Positions 45,946-58,175 of a stretch of 64,000 nt of DNA are shown one piece after another. Position 1 is the stretch's first letter; each line of letters starts with the position of its first letter. The translations under genes were made by a program, and so were the position numbers. Location: positions 18,231,739 to 18,295,738 of the forward strand of contig CP136062.1 in the NCBI GenBank assembly GCA_032622095.1. Reading direction: 5' to 3'. A model generated the notes under the pieces. The model ran no database searches and had not been told where the DNA came from. It saw nothing but the letters and a program-made list of their open reading frames with translations. The DNA is from Siphonodentalium dalli. Lineage: Eukaryota; Mollusca; Scaphopoda; Gadilida; Siphonodentaliidae.

Positions 45946-46410
45946 TGGCAAGTCTGAGTTTAGTGTGCCTGTCATAACATTTTGACGAATGAGGTCCCCA
46001 GAGGGTGAATTTAGTAATGCTATCCCGCACAGCGGGATACCATCACCAAATTCACCCTCTGTGGACCTCATTCTGCGTGCCCTCATCTGCTATGGGAGAC
46101 ATAGACTCAGATTGAAGTTCCCAAATGGTGAATATTGTGATGTACACCCATTTGGGAACCTCGATTGTTCAATGTGTCGTCTGCCAATTTGGGGATATAG
46201 AGAAACTATATATACTAAAAAAGAAATAGAATCTATTTGAAGAAGTTTCTGTAGAACTTTCCAGAGAAGATGAGGCTTAATCAGAATGAGGTCCCCAGAG
46301 GGAGAATTTAGTGACGCTAGCCCCCTATGCGGGATTACGTCACTAACTTCACCCTCTGCATGGGGACCTCATTCTGCAAATGACAGGCACACTAAACTCA
46401 GGCTTGTCAA
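45946..46410. repeat. Compound hairpin MITE cluster
   Basis: The first hairpin is inside 45987-46074 (GAATGAGGTCCCCAGAGGGT and complement), the second 46119-46163 (TTCCCAAATGG.G / C.CCATTTGGGAA), the third 46284-46378. Outer sequences GAGTTTAGTGTGCCTGTCAT (45946) and its complement (46383-46407) enclose them, so the block may be one element with internal hairpins. Same stem as the hairpin at 20431. Confidence 0.7.
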
Positions 46411-47440
46411 GTGGCATATATCGTTTATGGCCACTTATCATTTGTATTTCAACATTCGAGTATTTCTTGTCTATTAAATCATCTTGGTGACTTCACATCT
46501 TAATATCTTTGTTCGGACACCGTGGACGTTTTATATACCATAGGCATATATACATACTGTGAATCCGCGGGTGAGTACCGCTAGTGTGACCTAGAACTCT
46601 CTATTAAAATTAGGTTCTGATTTGGAGGGATTCCCTCCATTTTATTGGAGAGTGGCGCAGACTACGCGTGATTTCATTTGTTTATGGCATAACAGATCGC
46701 TTCACATATCTGAGGTCAACGACGCATTGACAATTTCCCCACGCATTGTCAAACTCAACAATTATTGTTGGAAAACTGAATACTACTTCTAAATTTACTA
46801 CGCCGGGAATGCACTCCATATTTGGAAACGTTGTATTACGAATACTACGTGGGAATGCCGCATCGTCATAGAAATGAAATATAATGGACACTTCAAGAGA
46901 CCTACATCCGTTAGGATATTCATTTTCAAAGAGACTGCTCCGAACCACGTCTACGTAATCAGATGGATATAGATACAATATGTTGATACATATGCGGACT
47001 ATTGATCTACAGACTGGATTTAAAGACATATTATATGTACTTTTTCGGGGCGTTAAACTGATAAGTTAATATCCTAAATGGGCGAATATCCCAAATGGGC
47101 GAATGTAACATCTACTAACTCGCCGAAAATCTGAAGCAGATCGACGTTACCCCTCCATAGAAAACATGGTCTGAACTACGCTCAATTGTAAATATTTACT
47201 ACTCGATTCGGGACGCATCTATCGGTGATAACTAGCGAAAAAAAATTCCATCGAGAGTCACTGCATTTAATTAATATATAAGAATGACGGTGTGTTGTCA
47301 ATTTGGATATAATATTTGTAAAAATAACAACTTTGAACAAGATTATTCTCCATTTATATTTGATCACCAAGTGTTTCACATCACTTTAACAAACCAAAAA
47401 TGCAAAATGACATAAGGAATCGGACTAATGCACAACAGGA
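46411..47440. other. Mostly gene-free; one weak minus-strand ORF
   Basis: The minus frame 47029-46682 starts with ATG and encodes 115 residues with normal amino-acid composition and five Cys (for example NGCRSLEVSIIFHFYDD, NCQCVVDLRYV). No family, splice site or polyA context supports it, so I leave it as a possible small or partial gene. Confidence 0.25.
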
Positions 47441-47454
47441 GAACGTGCAGACTT

Positions 47455-48570
47455 CAGAACGGTGCGGTACCGCAGCGGTAGGGTGGCCAACCCCAAGTTT
47501 TGTTAGAGAACCCGAGAACCGCACCCTTCTTGGCGTGCTATTGCCACAGAGGTGGCAAAAAGAGCACCCATTGACGTTTCGGTATTTATGGACAGATTTT
47601 TACCAAATAAAGTGTGCGATAAGGTGCCCACCCCATGTTATAATATAACAACTGTAAAACGCATCCCTCTGGGCCGCGCGGTTGCCACAGGAGACGGTAT
47701 TTATGGGCAGATTTTGACCAAATAAACGGTGCAGTGGGGATGCTCACCCCAAATTATACTACGAAAATTGAAAACCGCACCTCTCTATAGTCCGTGTGGT
47801 TGCCACCGGATGTGGCAAAAATGGCACCCCATTGCCATTTCGGTATTTATGGACGGATTTTGCCCAAATAAACGGTGTGGTAGGGTGGCCTAGACACCAA
47901 GTTATGTTTGAAAAACCGAAAAGCGCACATAAATATCGAAACGGCAATGAGTGTCCTTTTTGGTACCTCCTGTGGCAACCACACTGGATAAAGAGGTATT
48001 GTTTTCGGTTTTATAGTTTAACTTGGGTGGGCCACCCTATACCGCACCGTTTATGTTATCGAAATCGATCCATAAATACCGAAATAGCAATATGTGTTGG
48101 TTTTTTTCCGCCTTCTGTGGCTATCGGGTGCGGTTTTCGGTTTTTATAGCATCACTTGGGGTGATATCACTTACAGCGCCGTTTATTTGGTCAAAATCGG
48201 TTCATAAATAACGAAACTGCAATGGTTGTCTCTTTTGCCACCTCATGTGGCAACCGGACGGACTAGAGGGGTCCGGTTTTCGGTTTTCGGTTTTTCTAAC
48301 AGAACTTGATGTGGGCCATCCTACCGCACCGTTTATTTTGGGCACAATCGGTCCATACATAACGAAACGGCAATGGGTGTCCGTTTTGCCACCTCCTATG
48401 GCAACCAGACGGGTTAGAGGGGTGCGGTTTTCGGTTTTTATAGTATAATTTGGGGTGTGCCACCCTACTGCACCGTTATTTTGTCACAATTGTTCCATTA
48501 ATACCGAAAAGGCAATGGATATCCTTTTTTGTAACCTCATGTGAAAACCGCACGTGCTAGAAATGTGTTG
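47455..48570. repeat. ~160-bp satellite in head-to-head arrays
   Basis: About three units in one orientation (47455-47930: AACCGCACC, GTTGCCAC, GGTATTTATGGACAGATTTT, AATAAACGGTGC) switch near 47931 to about four units in the opposite orientation (ACCGTTTAT, ATAAATACCGAAA, TGCCACCTC.TGTGGCAACC). Units are 10-25% diverged by eye. Confidence 0.85.
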
Positions 48571-48779
48571 TTTTCGTTTTTGCTATCGGTTAATCTTAAC
48601 CACATGATTTAACACGGGTATTCCATGATATAAAAGTGGTATTTGAAGAAGATTTGAGTTGATATTATAATGCAGTTCACTGTATTCACATTCTATTTTA
48701 ATTTTATATATCCTTGTATTTTGAAGAACCAAATATTGGACCGAGTTTCATTTCTAAATGAATTAAAAACCTATAGCGC

Positions 48780-49690
48780 TAGCACCATAGTAAGGCTGAA
48801 GGGGTCACTCTCACCAAAAAAAAGTGCTGAAAGGGTACACAGGGTTGAGAGTTAGTAATATAGGAATAACTGACAAAACACTCCATACTAAAGTCAATGT
48901 ACAATTCTAGCTATTATATGACAAAGACTCGAGATGGTGTTGGGCCAAAAATGCTATCAAATATTGGGGTAAGACAGGGATTTATTCTATCCCCCACAAT
49001 TGTCGATATCTTTGTAGACGATGTATCAAATGGTTTGGACATGTCGTGTGTCCCTATAGAGGTTGGCGATACCGTTATTAATCATGTGCACCTTCTCTTT
49101 GCCGATGATCTTGTTTTGCTGTTTTACTGTTTACAAAAATTACACAAATATGTAAATCGGAATAGGTTAACAATTACTACGGAGAAGACAAAGTGCATAG
49201 TATTTCAGAAAGGAAACAGTCGAAACGATATCTCATTCAAAATAGGTGATTCTTTGGTCGGTATTTTCAAAGAATATACTTACCTGGGCAGTACAGTTTG
49301 TGCCAATGAATCATTTAAAAAGTCGCAACTTGGTGTCCATAATGAAAGCATGAAGGCAATGTATGCACTGGTTAAATCTTTAAGACAAAATTATATATAT
49401 TCAATCAGCGTTTGTAACACGCATTTCGATAAGCTCATCAAACCAATTGCACTTTATGGTTGTGAAGTATGGGCCTCCGACATGAATCTGAACAATCTTG
49501 AAACCATGCCGTGTGAAACAACTCACATACGTTTTTGTAAATATGCGCTTGGGGTAAATCGTATGGCATCGAATCACGCGGTGCGAGTAGAACTTGGTAG
49601 ATATCTTATTGTGTATGATGCCATATCTCGTGCCGTTAAATTTGCAATAAAGTCATCGAACACAGACCAAGAATCTCTTATTTACTAATC
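48780..49690 (+). pseudogene. Truncated non-LTR retrotransposon RT
   Basis: An open frame from 48897 to 49688 carries the C-terminal half of a LINE-type reverse transcriptase: GVRQGFILSPTIVDIFVDD (motif with G-x-x-Q-G), HLLFADDLVLL (catalytic ADD), LTITTEKTKCIVF, and the downstream IKPIALYGCEVWA ... IRFCKYALGV ... VELGRYLI block found after the RT in several invertebrate LINE clades. The N-terminal RT motifs, endonuclease and 3' tail are missing. An in-register trace just upstream (GITDKTLHTKVN) is out of frame. It is a dead 5'-truncated and 3'-truncated copy. The clade is not assigned. Confidence 0.85.
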
Positions 49691-50559
49691 TGCTAACATA
49701 TCAGAAGATCGTATTGTACAAGATAAATAGTCGTTTGACTCGGAAGTCCCCAAATATAATGATTTTTTTTCGATATAAATGGCCATTTCAGGATCAAACT
49801 ATCAAATGTGGGAAAACAATATTTTGTCACTTGAAAAAAAAAAAAAACATTTAAATGTCGAAAAAGTTTTTCTGGCCATTTTATGGTCAAACAATATCAA
49901 ATGAGTTCAATTATTATTAGTCATACATGGGGGAAGATATCCAGGGTGGGGAAGATGTGCGATATCCTAGGATATCCAGGGGTAGTAGTCCGGGAGCTAA
50001 TAGGGGTACCCTTGCACCCCCTGGGACTTAACTTCACTCCACTCATTTTGTTCCTTATTATGTCCTTCAACTTTTAAGCAATGTTAACAAGAAAAAAAAG
50101 TCCATCATGTCCGCCGTTTTTCAGACCAGTTTTATGCAAATTATAGCGGGAAAATCTTGTAAAATGTAAATCTTGTAAAATCTTGTTGGGAGAAATTGTG
50201 CATAATAATGTTTCTTTATATCCTCAAAATAATAATAGGCTATACATATAATCAACTATAGATCAAATGTAGCTGACTGTGATAAATAGTGACCATGTCA
50301 ACAGTCTCCGACTAATATTCATATTTGTTATTTCACTGAAATATTCACCCTCGGGGGAAATTGCTATTGCATAAAATGCTCACCTCTGATTATTGTGGAC
50401 TTTTAGTATGTTGTTCTAAGCATATCCGCCTGCAATATTCTGAAAAAATCTCTTCAAAGGTATTTTCCCTATGTTTACCCAAATGTATCTGGACTATATT
50501 CGGTTGATGTTGATCCATTGAGTAAGATGTCTGATGTCAGTGTAAACTGAACATCTTAA
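49691..50559. other. Stretch without a recognised gene
   Basis: AT-rich; contains a small GATATCC-rich inverted motif near 49937-49980. No ORF with a domain. Confidence 0.45.
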
Positions 50560-51010
50560 AGATGCGTAATCCGAATTAACGTTCCCAAATTACCATTTCT
50601 TTGGCTTCGGGGGTAAATAAAATATTTGATTTGAGTCGTAGAACCCACCCATCAAAGCTCAGAGTGATCACATATTGATTTTTGAAATATGTTATTTCTC
50701 GAGATGTGTACTTATATGTGTCCTGGAAAAGAGTCGTCAAACCGACGGTATCGGACAAATTTGCGGATGAAGATTTATATTGGATTCGTGATAATCAAGT
50801 GATAATACGGCCATATTTCGTTGAACAACATGTTGATAAATAACACGTTTTGAGAAAAAATATACCATAGTTGACAATGGTTATACCATTATCTTGTTGT
50901 AATTAATCGATTCTGATAACTAAATCGTATTTGAAGAAATGTTGTTGTTGTTGTAACTTGATGATGTGGGGACCGTCTGATCGGATTGAGTACCTTTAAT
51001 TGATTTCTGT
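50560..51010. repeat. Direct repeat flanking the DUF229 gene, left copy
   Basis: Shares with 53800-54150 the blocks AATTAACG, TTGGCTTCGGGG, ACCCATCAAAGCTCAGAGTGATCA, AATTAATCGATTCTGATAACT and ATGTTGTTGTTGTTG...GATGATGTGGGGACC. Similarity is roughly 75-85% by eye. Confidence 0.75.
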
Positions 51011-51136
51011 TCAAATCATAATTAAGATTACTGCACCCCGTCCTCATCAGTCTCGTTTGAATTACTTGGGAAAAACGATCTTTGGCTATAAATTATATCG
51101 AAGTAAAATGTAAGCTTTACTCATTCTTTGTTCAAG

Positions 51137-51216
51137 TGGTGTTCTCCTTATGTTCTCCTTATGTTCTCCTTATGTTCTCTTTATGTTCTCCTTATGCTCT
51201 CTTTGTGTTCTTGCAG
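51137..51216 (+). promoter_or_regulatory. Pyrimidine-rich 3' intron end with TTCTCCTTATG repeats
   Basis: Six near-exact 11-bp units form a polypyrimidine tract that ends TGTGTTCTTGCAG at 51216, a strong 3' splice acceptor. It implies that an upstream, presumably non-coding, exon is spliced to 51217. The open frame through this tract is therefore unlikely to be translated. Confidence 0.6.
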
Positions 51217-51236
51217 AGTACGGAAGCCATGACAAC

Positions 51237-53162
51237 ATGGAAAAGAAACACACATTGCTGATTCTGGCTATTACCGCCGGCACATTGATGTTGTATATTC
51301 AAATTCGTGTGACTAACATTGGAACAAGAGAAACGCACATCTATACGAAGGATTTTGGATACGTACGTGAAATATCGCCCTTGAATAACGACACACACTC
51401 GGCCCACCAGACCAAGTTGTGCCCAATACCTCAACTTGATCCCAATCACCCGCGTACATTAAAATGGACTAAAAGCAGAAAAGTCGTCACATGCAGAAAG
51501 CACCGAGTCCTCACATATTTGAACTCTGGTGATCTGTTTGTTAACGATACGGTGGTTAAAATATTTGCCCACGATGGCATTCTGTATAGCCATTGCTCAT
51601 ACCAGGGCATTTTAAGGATCAACGATAACTCATTTAAATACACACCGATGGTTAATTTCACGAAATACGCCAGGATGCCATACGAATTCTGCCGCGTCAC
51701 CTGTTTTCGACGCAATGGTGGTGTCTTTTACGTGGACTTCCATATAAATATTCAACCAAAACAACGGGAAACTATGTCCAAACGGGATGAAAAAGTACCA
51801 AATATTATGATGATTGGACTGGACTCTGTGTCACGGTCGCAAATGGTTCGTGCGATGCCACTGACAAAATCATTCTTCAAAAATGAATTGAAAGCCATAG
51901 AATTTACTGGCTATAATCGTGTTGGTAAAAACACTCTCCCGAACATTGTTCCGTTACTAACCGGAAAACACGTGTGTGCACTTCCATGGAATATCAAGAA
52001 GACGAATCGGACATTTGATGATTTAGACTTTATTTGGAAAAAGTATGCGGCGTTGGGTTATCGGACTTTGTTTGCAGAAGACCGTACGAATCTCGCTGTC
52101 TTTAACTTCGGTAATAAAGGATTCAGGAACGCGCCAACTGACCATTACTACCGTCATCTGAGTAGGGCCATCGAAAAAGAAAGATCTGTTTGGAATCATC
52201 AGTACTGTGTCAACAATAAATTGGAGATGGAAGTAATGTTCGAATATGTTTACCAATTCCACCATGCGTATAGGGATCTACCGACTTTCTCTTTCACTAT
52301 GACAACAAGACTGACGCATGATGATTTAGCAACGTCTACGTCAGCTGACAGACCTCATTTGAAATTCTTCAGAAATATGGCCGCTAGTGGAATGTTAAAT
52401 AAAACCATCGTGATTTTCTTCAGCGATCACGGTTTACGGTTCGGAGAGTTCGCACAAACGGATACAGGAAAGCTAGAAACGGACCTGCCGTTTTTATTCA
52501 TTGTGGTTCCTCAGTGGTTTCGCAACGATTATCCTCGATTATATTCGAATATGGGGGAGAATTCAGAAAGACTAACGACATTGTTTGATGTTCATGCCAC
52601 ACTTGAACACATTTTGCGTATCACAAGAACAAATATATCGTTGGCATCAAAAGAGAGTCAATGGATTGGAAGCGAACATGATAAATTACAAAATACAGGT
52701 GTCAGTTTATTTGAGGCCATACCTCCAGATCGCTCTTGTGTTAGAGCTGGGATACCGATTGCGTTTTGTACGTGTAAGGTCACGTGACAATTAAGCAGTC
52801 ACTCCTCGTTGGCTATTAGCGCAGCCAAGAAGTTAATATCGCATATTAATAATCGAATTGAAAAATGCACTAAATGTTTGAAACACTCAATCCGTAGAAT
52901 TATGACATTTCAAAAGATGTCGTCGGATTCGTACGAACACAATGCATATTGGCCACGAGAAAGCTGCATATTAAGCCATGGCAATCACATGTTCTCGATC
53001 ACATTGAAGACGTCTGCCCGAGGTGCTACTTTCCAAGCAACACTATTCTCCACGCGTGGCGGTGGATTTTCTGTCGATGAAATAACCCGATTGGACAGAT
53101 ATGGGTCAGGTGGAAAGTGTATCAATATAATTGGTTTGAGAAGGTTTTGTATTTGCCGATGA
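51237..53162 (+). CDS. DUF229 (alkaline-phosphatase-like) membrane protein gene with in-frame TGA
   Basis: Start chosen at 51237 (ACAACATGG, A at -3 and G at +4), after the splice acceptor at 51216. Residues about 7-22 (LLILAITAGTLMLYIQI) form a signal anchor, so a type II membrane/Golgi-type topology is likely. Cysteine-rich N-terminal region; the alkaline-phosphatase-like core starts with NIMMIGLDSVSR (D196, S198) and continues with GKNTLPNIVPLLTG, LFAEDRTN (metal-ligand region), TTRLTHDD (His) and IFFSDHGLRFGE (D397/H398), then the conserved PPDRSC...AGIPIAFCTC. A TGA at 52785-52787 ends the first ORF at 516 residues. The same frame continues 124 codons with the family's C-terminal module (AAKKLISHINN ... 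GGGFSVDEITRLDRYGSGGKCI ... FCICR) to TGA at 53162. It is either a nonsense-mutated allele, stop readthrough, or a truncated protein. Substrate unknown; DUF229 proteins are poorly characterised. Confidence 0.85.
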
Positions 53163-53183
53163 ATATCCTCATTATATTCACGT

Positions 53184-53189
53184 AATAAA
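53184..53189 (+). terminator. Polyadenylation signal AATAAA
   Basis: Canonical hexamer 22 bp after the second (distal) stop codon of the DUF229 gene. Its position suits a transcript whose coding end is at 53162 rather than at the early TGA. Confidence 0.6.
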
Positions 53190-53216
53190 GATGAATATAA
53201 CATGTCTTGCAAATAG

Positions 53217-53366
53217 TCATATTGTAATATGTGAGACACTGGCTCAGTGTGGTGAAGTCATTGTTTCATATTGTAATATGTGAGACACTGGCTCAGTGTG
53301 GTGAAGTCATTGTTTCATATTGTAATATGTGAGACACTGGCTCAGTGTGGTGAGGTCATTGTTGCA
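53217..53366. repeat. ~50-bp tandem repeat, three units
   Basis: TCATATTGTAATATGTGAGA / CACTGGCTCAGTGTGGTGAA units, nearly identical, beginning just downstream of the DUF229 polyA signal. Confidence 0.9.
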
Positions 53367-53799
53367 TATATGACACATCAATTCACATCAAAATGGTCAC
53401 TTTACGATCGGATTGGCACATTGTGATGTCCCCTAACTCAGATCAAGCTTTAAATTCTGTCCCGATGTTCGCCCACGTCGGGGTTAGAACCCTTGACATC
53501 GGCTTGCTCAGACAACGATAACGGTTTAGTTGAGTTGCACATTCAATATGTCTGTACTGAAGATATAGCCATTGATAGGTAGTTCACATGGTCAGATAAT
53601 AAGTTCAACAAATCGTAAACTTATTATCTCAACATTTCTCTCCAGTCAATAGGAACTCTGCACTTGTATTACATGTTCAACTCTCTGTCGTCTGCTCTTT
53701 TTCTTGAAAGCCCCTCCGAAATAATAAATAGACAATTCCGATATATACTAACTAATAGGAGAATCCATTTAGTAAAGAAATGTTAAAGGTACTCAATCA

Positions 53800-54150
53800 G
53801 AATTAACGCACACAAATTACTATTTCCTTGGCTTCGGGGTTAAAAAATATTTGATTCGAATCGAGGAACCAACCCATCAAAGCTCAGAGTGATCAGATAT
53901 CGATATTTGGAATCTATTATTTGAATTTTAAGTGGCTCAGTAAACAGTCCACGAGAGGAATTTCTGTGACCAAATGACGGATGAAGATGGATAACTCTAT
54001 AATCAAGTGGCTTTTTTGTGTCAGATATTTGACAAACCGGAAAAATTTCGTGACTGTGGTTAGCATTATTTTTGGCAATTAATCGATTCTGATAACTGAA
54101 GCGGCATTTAAAAAATGTTGTTGTTGTTGGATGATATGGGGACCATCTAT
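53800..54150. repeat. Direct repeat flanking the DUF229 gene, right copy
   Basis: Counterpart of 50560-51010. The two copies lie 2.8 kb apart and bracket the gene. Confidence 0.75.
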
Positions 54151-54162
54151 AGTAATCGGATA

Positions 54163-54366
54163 AGTTACACGGCTTGCTAGGGGAGATACGGTGTGGTATA
54201 TATCAGTTCCTGGATATATACTATAAGTTACACGGCTTGTTGGGGGAGATACGGTGTGGTATGCCCGGGTAGAGGCTCATATCTCACGAGGCGATAGCCG
54301 AGAGGGACACGAGATTCGACCGGAGCATACCACACCGTATTCTCAATCAACAGGCCGTATAATGTA
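54163..54366. repeat. Hairpin MITE plus duplicated arm
   Basis: The hairpin 54226-54366 has outer arms TTACACGGC.TGTTG / CAACAGGCCGTATAA and GATACGGTGTGGTATGC / GCATACCACACCGTAT. Its centre holds CGAGGCGATAGCCGAGAG. The left arm alone is repeated at 54163-54200. Confidence 0.75.
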
Positions 54367-56130
54367 TTTATCCCCGGTCGCTATTAACAAGATATGTTCT
54401 TTCTGTTTGTGGCGGTTTTTGACGGTTGGAAATATTTTCACAGGATACCCACCGCCAAGGCCAACCGTACCTTTAATATCGATTACATTTTTTTCAGCGG
54501 CATATTTTCATTTTCATTTTCCGATAGTCAAAGTTGACCAAAGGAGCAATTATAAGAAATAATTAATACCATTTGTGTAAATATTGATATCAGCCAATAT
54601 GCAACAATAACTATCAATAATTAATCAATAATTAATCAATAACGATCATTTTATGTAATAATAAACTCTTCAAACGGTGTTTGTGTCAACAAATGCGTCT
54701 TGTTTTGTGTTACGTCATTCGTCGTAGTTGACCCGGAACTCGGCTGAAGGTTAGGATATTCAGCCTATTGCGTCGAATTACGAAATCGCGTTTTGAATGT
54801 CTCTCTTTTCCCGCACGATAAAAAGAGGTCTTCGCACGAACCAAAAATGTTCAAACTTCCCAATTATAATTAAATATACACAAATGAAGGAGTCTATGTA
54901 GCTCCCGAAGGAGTCTATAGACTCTTTGATGTAGAGTTCTGATGGAGAAAATGTAGGTCGATCTATTTTTGTCATAAATCTGACGTATTTTGACCTGGGA
55001 GAAAAAATCGAAATCGAGGCTCACTACGAGCATGCAAGTTTTAAATATAGAAACAGGGAATCCCGACAAATTGCGATATAGGCGACAAACAAATAATCGA
55101 AAACAACACATAAAATAAACATAGCAAAAACGCGGCACAGTAAAAATGTCATAACGCCACGAGGTTTTACGTCGTTTTTGGTGACGTCATGGAGTGAAAC
55201 GGAGCAGAGTGACACCAACCTACGAATCTGTCTGATCGCCATACTGTTGCGCGAGCGCACGTAATAAGAGAGGACTGGTAATTATTATATTTTCAGTAAC
55301 TTTTTCTGCCAAAATAATAATCGTATCCCCACTCCCGGAAGTGCCACGATGTTATCCTACTCTCAGAGGTTTATCCTACTCCCAGCGATGACGGACTATT
55401 TATCCCAACCTCGCACGTTCCGAATTACGTAATTCGAAGTGCATGTTTTGGGTTACTCCCCTTACACCAAAATAATTGTCTCAGTTCCAGTGCATAGTCA
55501 GATAACACAAAATACATAAAAAACACACACCGCCAATGTGTTATCGACATCAAATTCCAGCTCAGTGAATTTGCAGGATCAACACCAACTGGGAAACATT
55601 TTTGGTTACGCTACACTTCGGAATCCAAAGATCTAAATCGTGATAAACAATTGTTCCCACAAGTGCATTCGCACCAAGATCCACTTCAGTATCTTCAAGC
55701 AGTTCCACTTCAAATTCCACTGACATTCGAGTGCATATTCCAAATGAAAGTGAGCAGTGATATCCCATATAATTAGGAAGGCTTATCCACACAATGACAT
55801 TCCAAACAGTTACTAATTTAATCTATAAAGTTTGTTGTTTGTTTGAAAAATTCCTCGGAAAAATCCCCTTGAAGTTGGTGGCAATAGGAGAAATCAGTCA
55901 ATGAAATGACGTCACGTTCCTTGTACGGGGTAAAATACTATGGCGCGCGCGGTTATAGTAAAAAAATCTAGAATGAGTGACGTAATCGATTTACCTTATT
56001 TGGGTTGTTATATTATCATTGCGCGTAATATAACGGAAACATTTAGGTCAATATTTAGAATGGGAACATCTTCTCAATGCATTTTATTAGAGTTGTGTCG
56101 TGAAAAACTGTTGTGGAAAATATAATAAAC
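54367..56130. other. Stretch without a recognised gene
   Basis: Short frames only; the 95-codon minus frame (55138-54851) has no domain. A TGACGTCA-containing segment near 55181 and CpG-richer sequence at 55140-55260 could be promoter-like, but nothing downstream supports it. Confidence 0.4.
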
Positions 56131-56283
56131 ACAATAGTTAACTGTCATCAGCGACGAACGAAGTTTCTCCTCTCGTGAGATGCGAGGATTATTTTTCACT
56201 CGGCTGACGCCTCGTGAAAAATAATCCTGCGCATCTCACTCGAGGAGAAACTTCGTTCGTCGCTGATGACAGTTAACTATTGT
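56131..56283. repeat. Hairpin MITE, ~68-bp arms
   Basis: Begins ACAATAGTTAACTGTCATCA and ends in its complement. Arms pair through GAGATGCGAGGATTATTTTT with minor mismatches. The loop is CTCGGCTGACGCCTCG, itself partly self-complementary. Confidence 0.88.
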
Positions 56284-57060
56284 CTATTTATTTAAATAGA
56301 AAGTCTACCATATGGGTTATCCCACGAACAATTATTTTAAGTGGCATGGCGACTCGGTCCAAGATAACGACTTATCTACATTCCGACTTAATTGGAACAG
56401 GAACTCAGTGTGTTCAACACGTATAGGCAATGATTGGGTTGTCAGTGGACACATATTACATCGTCTGTATGATCCATGTAAAACGCCAAATACACGATAA
56501 TTACAGAGATTACATGCATGTGTGTATCCACCCTTAGGGTTTATCATCAAATCCTTCTACACAGATAACAATCCATCCGATAATCCCATGAACAGTAACA
56601 AGCGGGCGCAAATTACGTTTACGTACATGATCATATTATAATATTGGAATCATTTTTCCAAGAATAAATTTGCAGAACGAACTATCACGATTCAAACTTT
56701 ACTTTTTGGAGATCCAAGCTTATCAAACTTCAAAATGAAGTAATTTATTTTCAAGGCTGTCCAAAACTTTATACAAGAGACACATCCCAGGATGAGAGCA
56801 TACGGATTTAAGAGCAGATGACTACTAGGGGGGGGGGTATACAATAGCAATAATAATTCTGAGTATATACAGGTGACCACTGCAGTCGAAAACGCCCCAT
56901 GAACATAGCCACTGCATTTTTACCTTAAGGATGAACAGTATATTTCATCGTTACCAGTTAGATACTTCCGATTCGTATAATTTCGAACAAGTTTGGAGAG
57001 ACTATCAGCAACAACAATAACAATCTATACCATTATCCACGTACAAATACCATATATATA
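56284..57060. other. Stretch without a recognised gene
   Basis: No supported coding region. A G homopolymer lies at 56829. Confidence 0.45.
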
Positions 57061-57061
57061 T

Positions 57062-58175
57062 GGGTAGGAATGGTGATTATGTGGGCATATAGAAACAGCT
57101 TGTGCCACTAAATACTCAAACCATACGAAATTTCCTTCAAAATTTACCGATTTCATATGTACCATCCCCCCAGGATATCTGGAGTAGTCAATCGAGGGTC
57201 AGCTGGGCCCAGTTTTCTGTAAGCCTGGTTGGAATGGTGATTATGTGGACATATAGCGACAGCTTGTGCCAATAAATACTCAAATGATACGAAATTTCCT
57301 TCAAAATCGGCCGATTTCTTATGTACCATCCCCCAGGATATCTGGAGGTGGTCAACAGAGAGTCAACTGGTCCGGGTTTTCTATAAGCCTGGTTTGAATC
57401 GTGATTATGTGGGCATATAGCGACAGCTTGTGGCACTAAATACTCAAACTATACGAAATTTCCTTCAAAATCGTCCGATTTCTTATGTACAATCCCCCAG
57501 GATATTTGGAGGTGGTCAACCGAGGGTCCACTGGTCCGGGTTTTCTGTAAGCCTGTTGGAATCGTGATTATGTGGACTATAGCGACAGCTTGTGCCACTA
57601 AATACTCAAATTATACGAAATTTCCTTCAAAATCGGCCGATTTTCTATGTACCATCCCACCAGGATATCTTGAGGTGGTCAACCGAGGGTCAACTGGGCC
57701 GGATTTTCTGTAAGGCGGGTAGGAATGGTGATTATGTGGGCATATAGCGACAGCTTATGCCACAAAATACTCAAACTATACGAAATTTCCTTTAAAATCG
57801 GCCGATTTCTAATGTACCATCCCCCTGGATATCTGCAGGTGGTCAACCGAGGGTCAACTGGTCCGGGTTTTCGCTAAGTCTGGTTGGAATCGTGATTAAG
57901 TGGACATATAGCGATAGCTTGTGCCACTAAATACTCTAATTATACGAAATTTCCTTTAAAATTTGTCGATTTCTTATTTGCCATCCCCCAGGATATCTGT
58001 AGGTGGTTAACCGAGGGTCAACTGGTCCGGGTTTTCTGTAAGGCGGGTAGGAAAGGTGATTATGTGGGCATATAGCGACAGTTTGTGCCACTAAATACTC
58101 AAACTATACGAAATTTCCTTCATAATCGGCCGATTTCTTATGTACCATCCCCCCAGGATATCTGGAGGTGGTTTC
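57062..58175. repeat. ~164-bp satellite, about seven units
   Basis: Units start near 57062, 57227, 57393, 57556, 57719, 57882 and 58046, each with GGTGATTATGTGGGCATATA, GCGACAGCTTGTGCCACTAA, ACGAAATTTCCTTCAAAATC and CCATCCCCCAGGATATCTGG. Divergence of roughly 5-10% by eye. Confidence 0.95.

Noticed and set aside
49937-49985. GATATCC-rich inverted motif as a regulatory hairpin
   Set aside because: Too short and imperfect, with no recurrence in the window.
51150-51236. Earlier ATG at 51150 for the DUF229 protein
   Set aside because: The extra residues are encoded by an 11-bp repeat that forms a polypyrimidine tract ending in a strong splice acceptor at 51216.
52766-52833. A 51-nt GT-AG intron (GTAAGG...GCGCAG) that would remove the TGA in the DUF229 gene in frame
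   Set aside because: It would delete about 17 residues from a stretch whose length fits the spacing expected between the CTC motif and the following helix. The intron would also be unusually short. Kept as an alternative that cDNA could test.
53450-53560. tRNA-like or tRNA-derived SINE on the minus strand (GGTTCTAACCC B-box-like)
   Set aside because: No convincing A-box at the right spacing, no cloverleaf and no second copy in the window.
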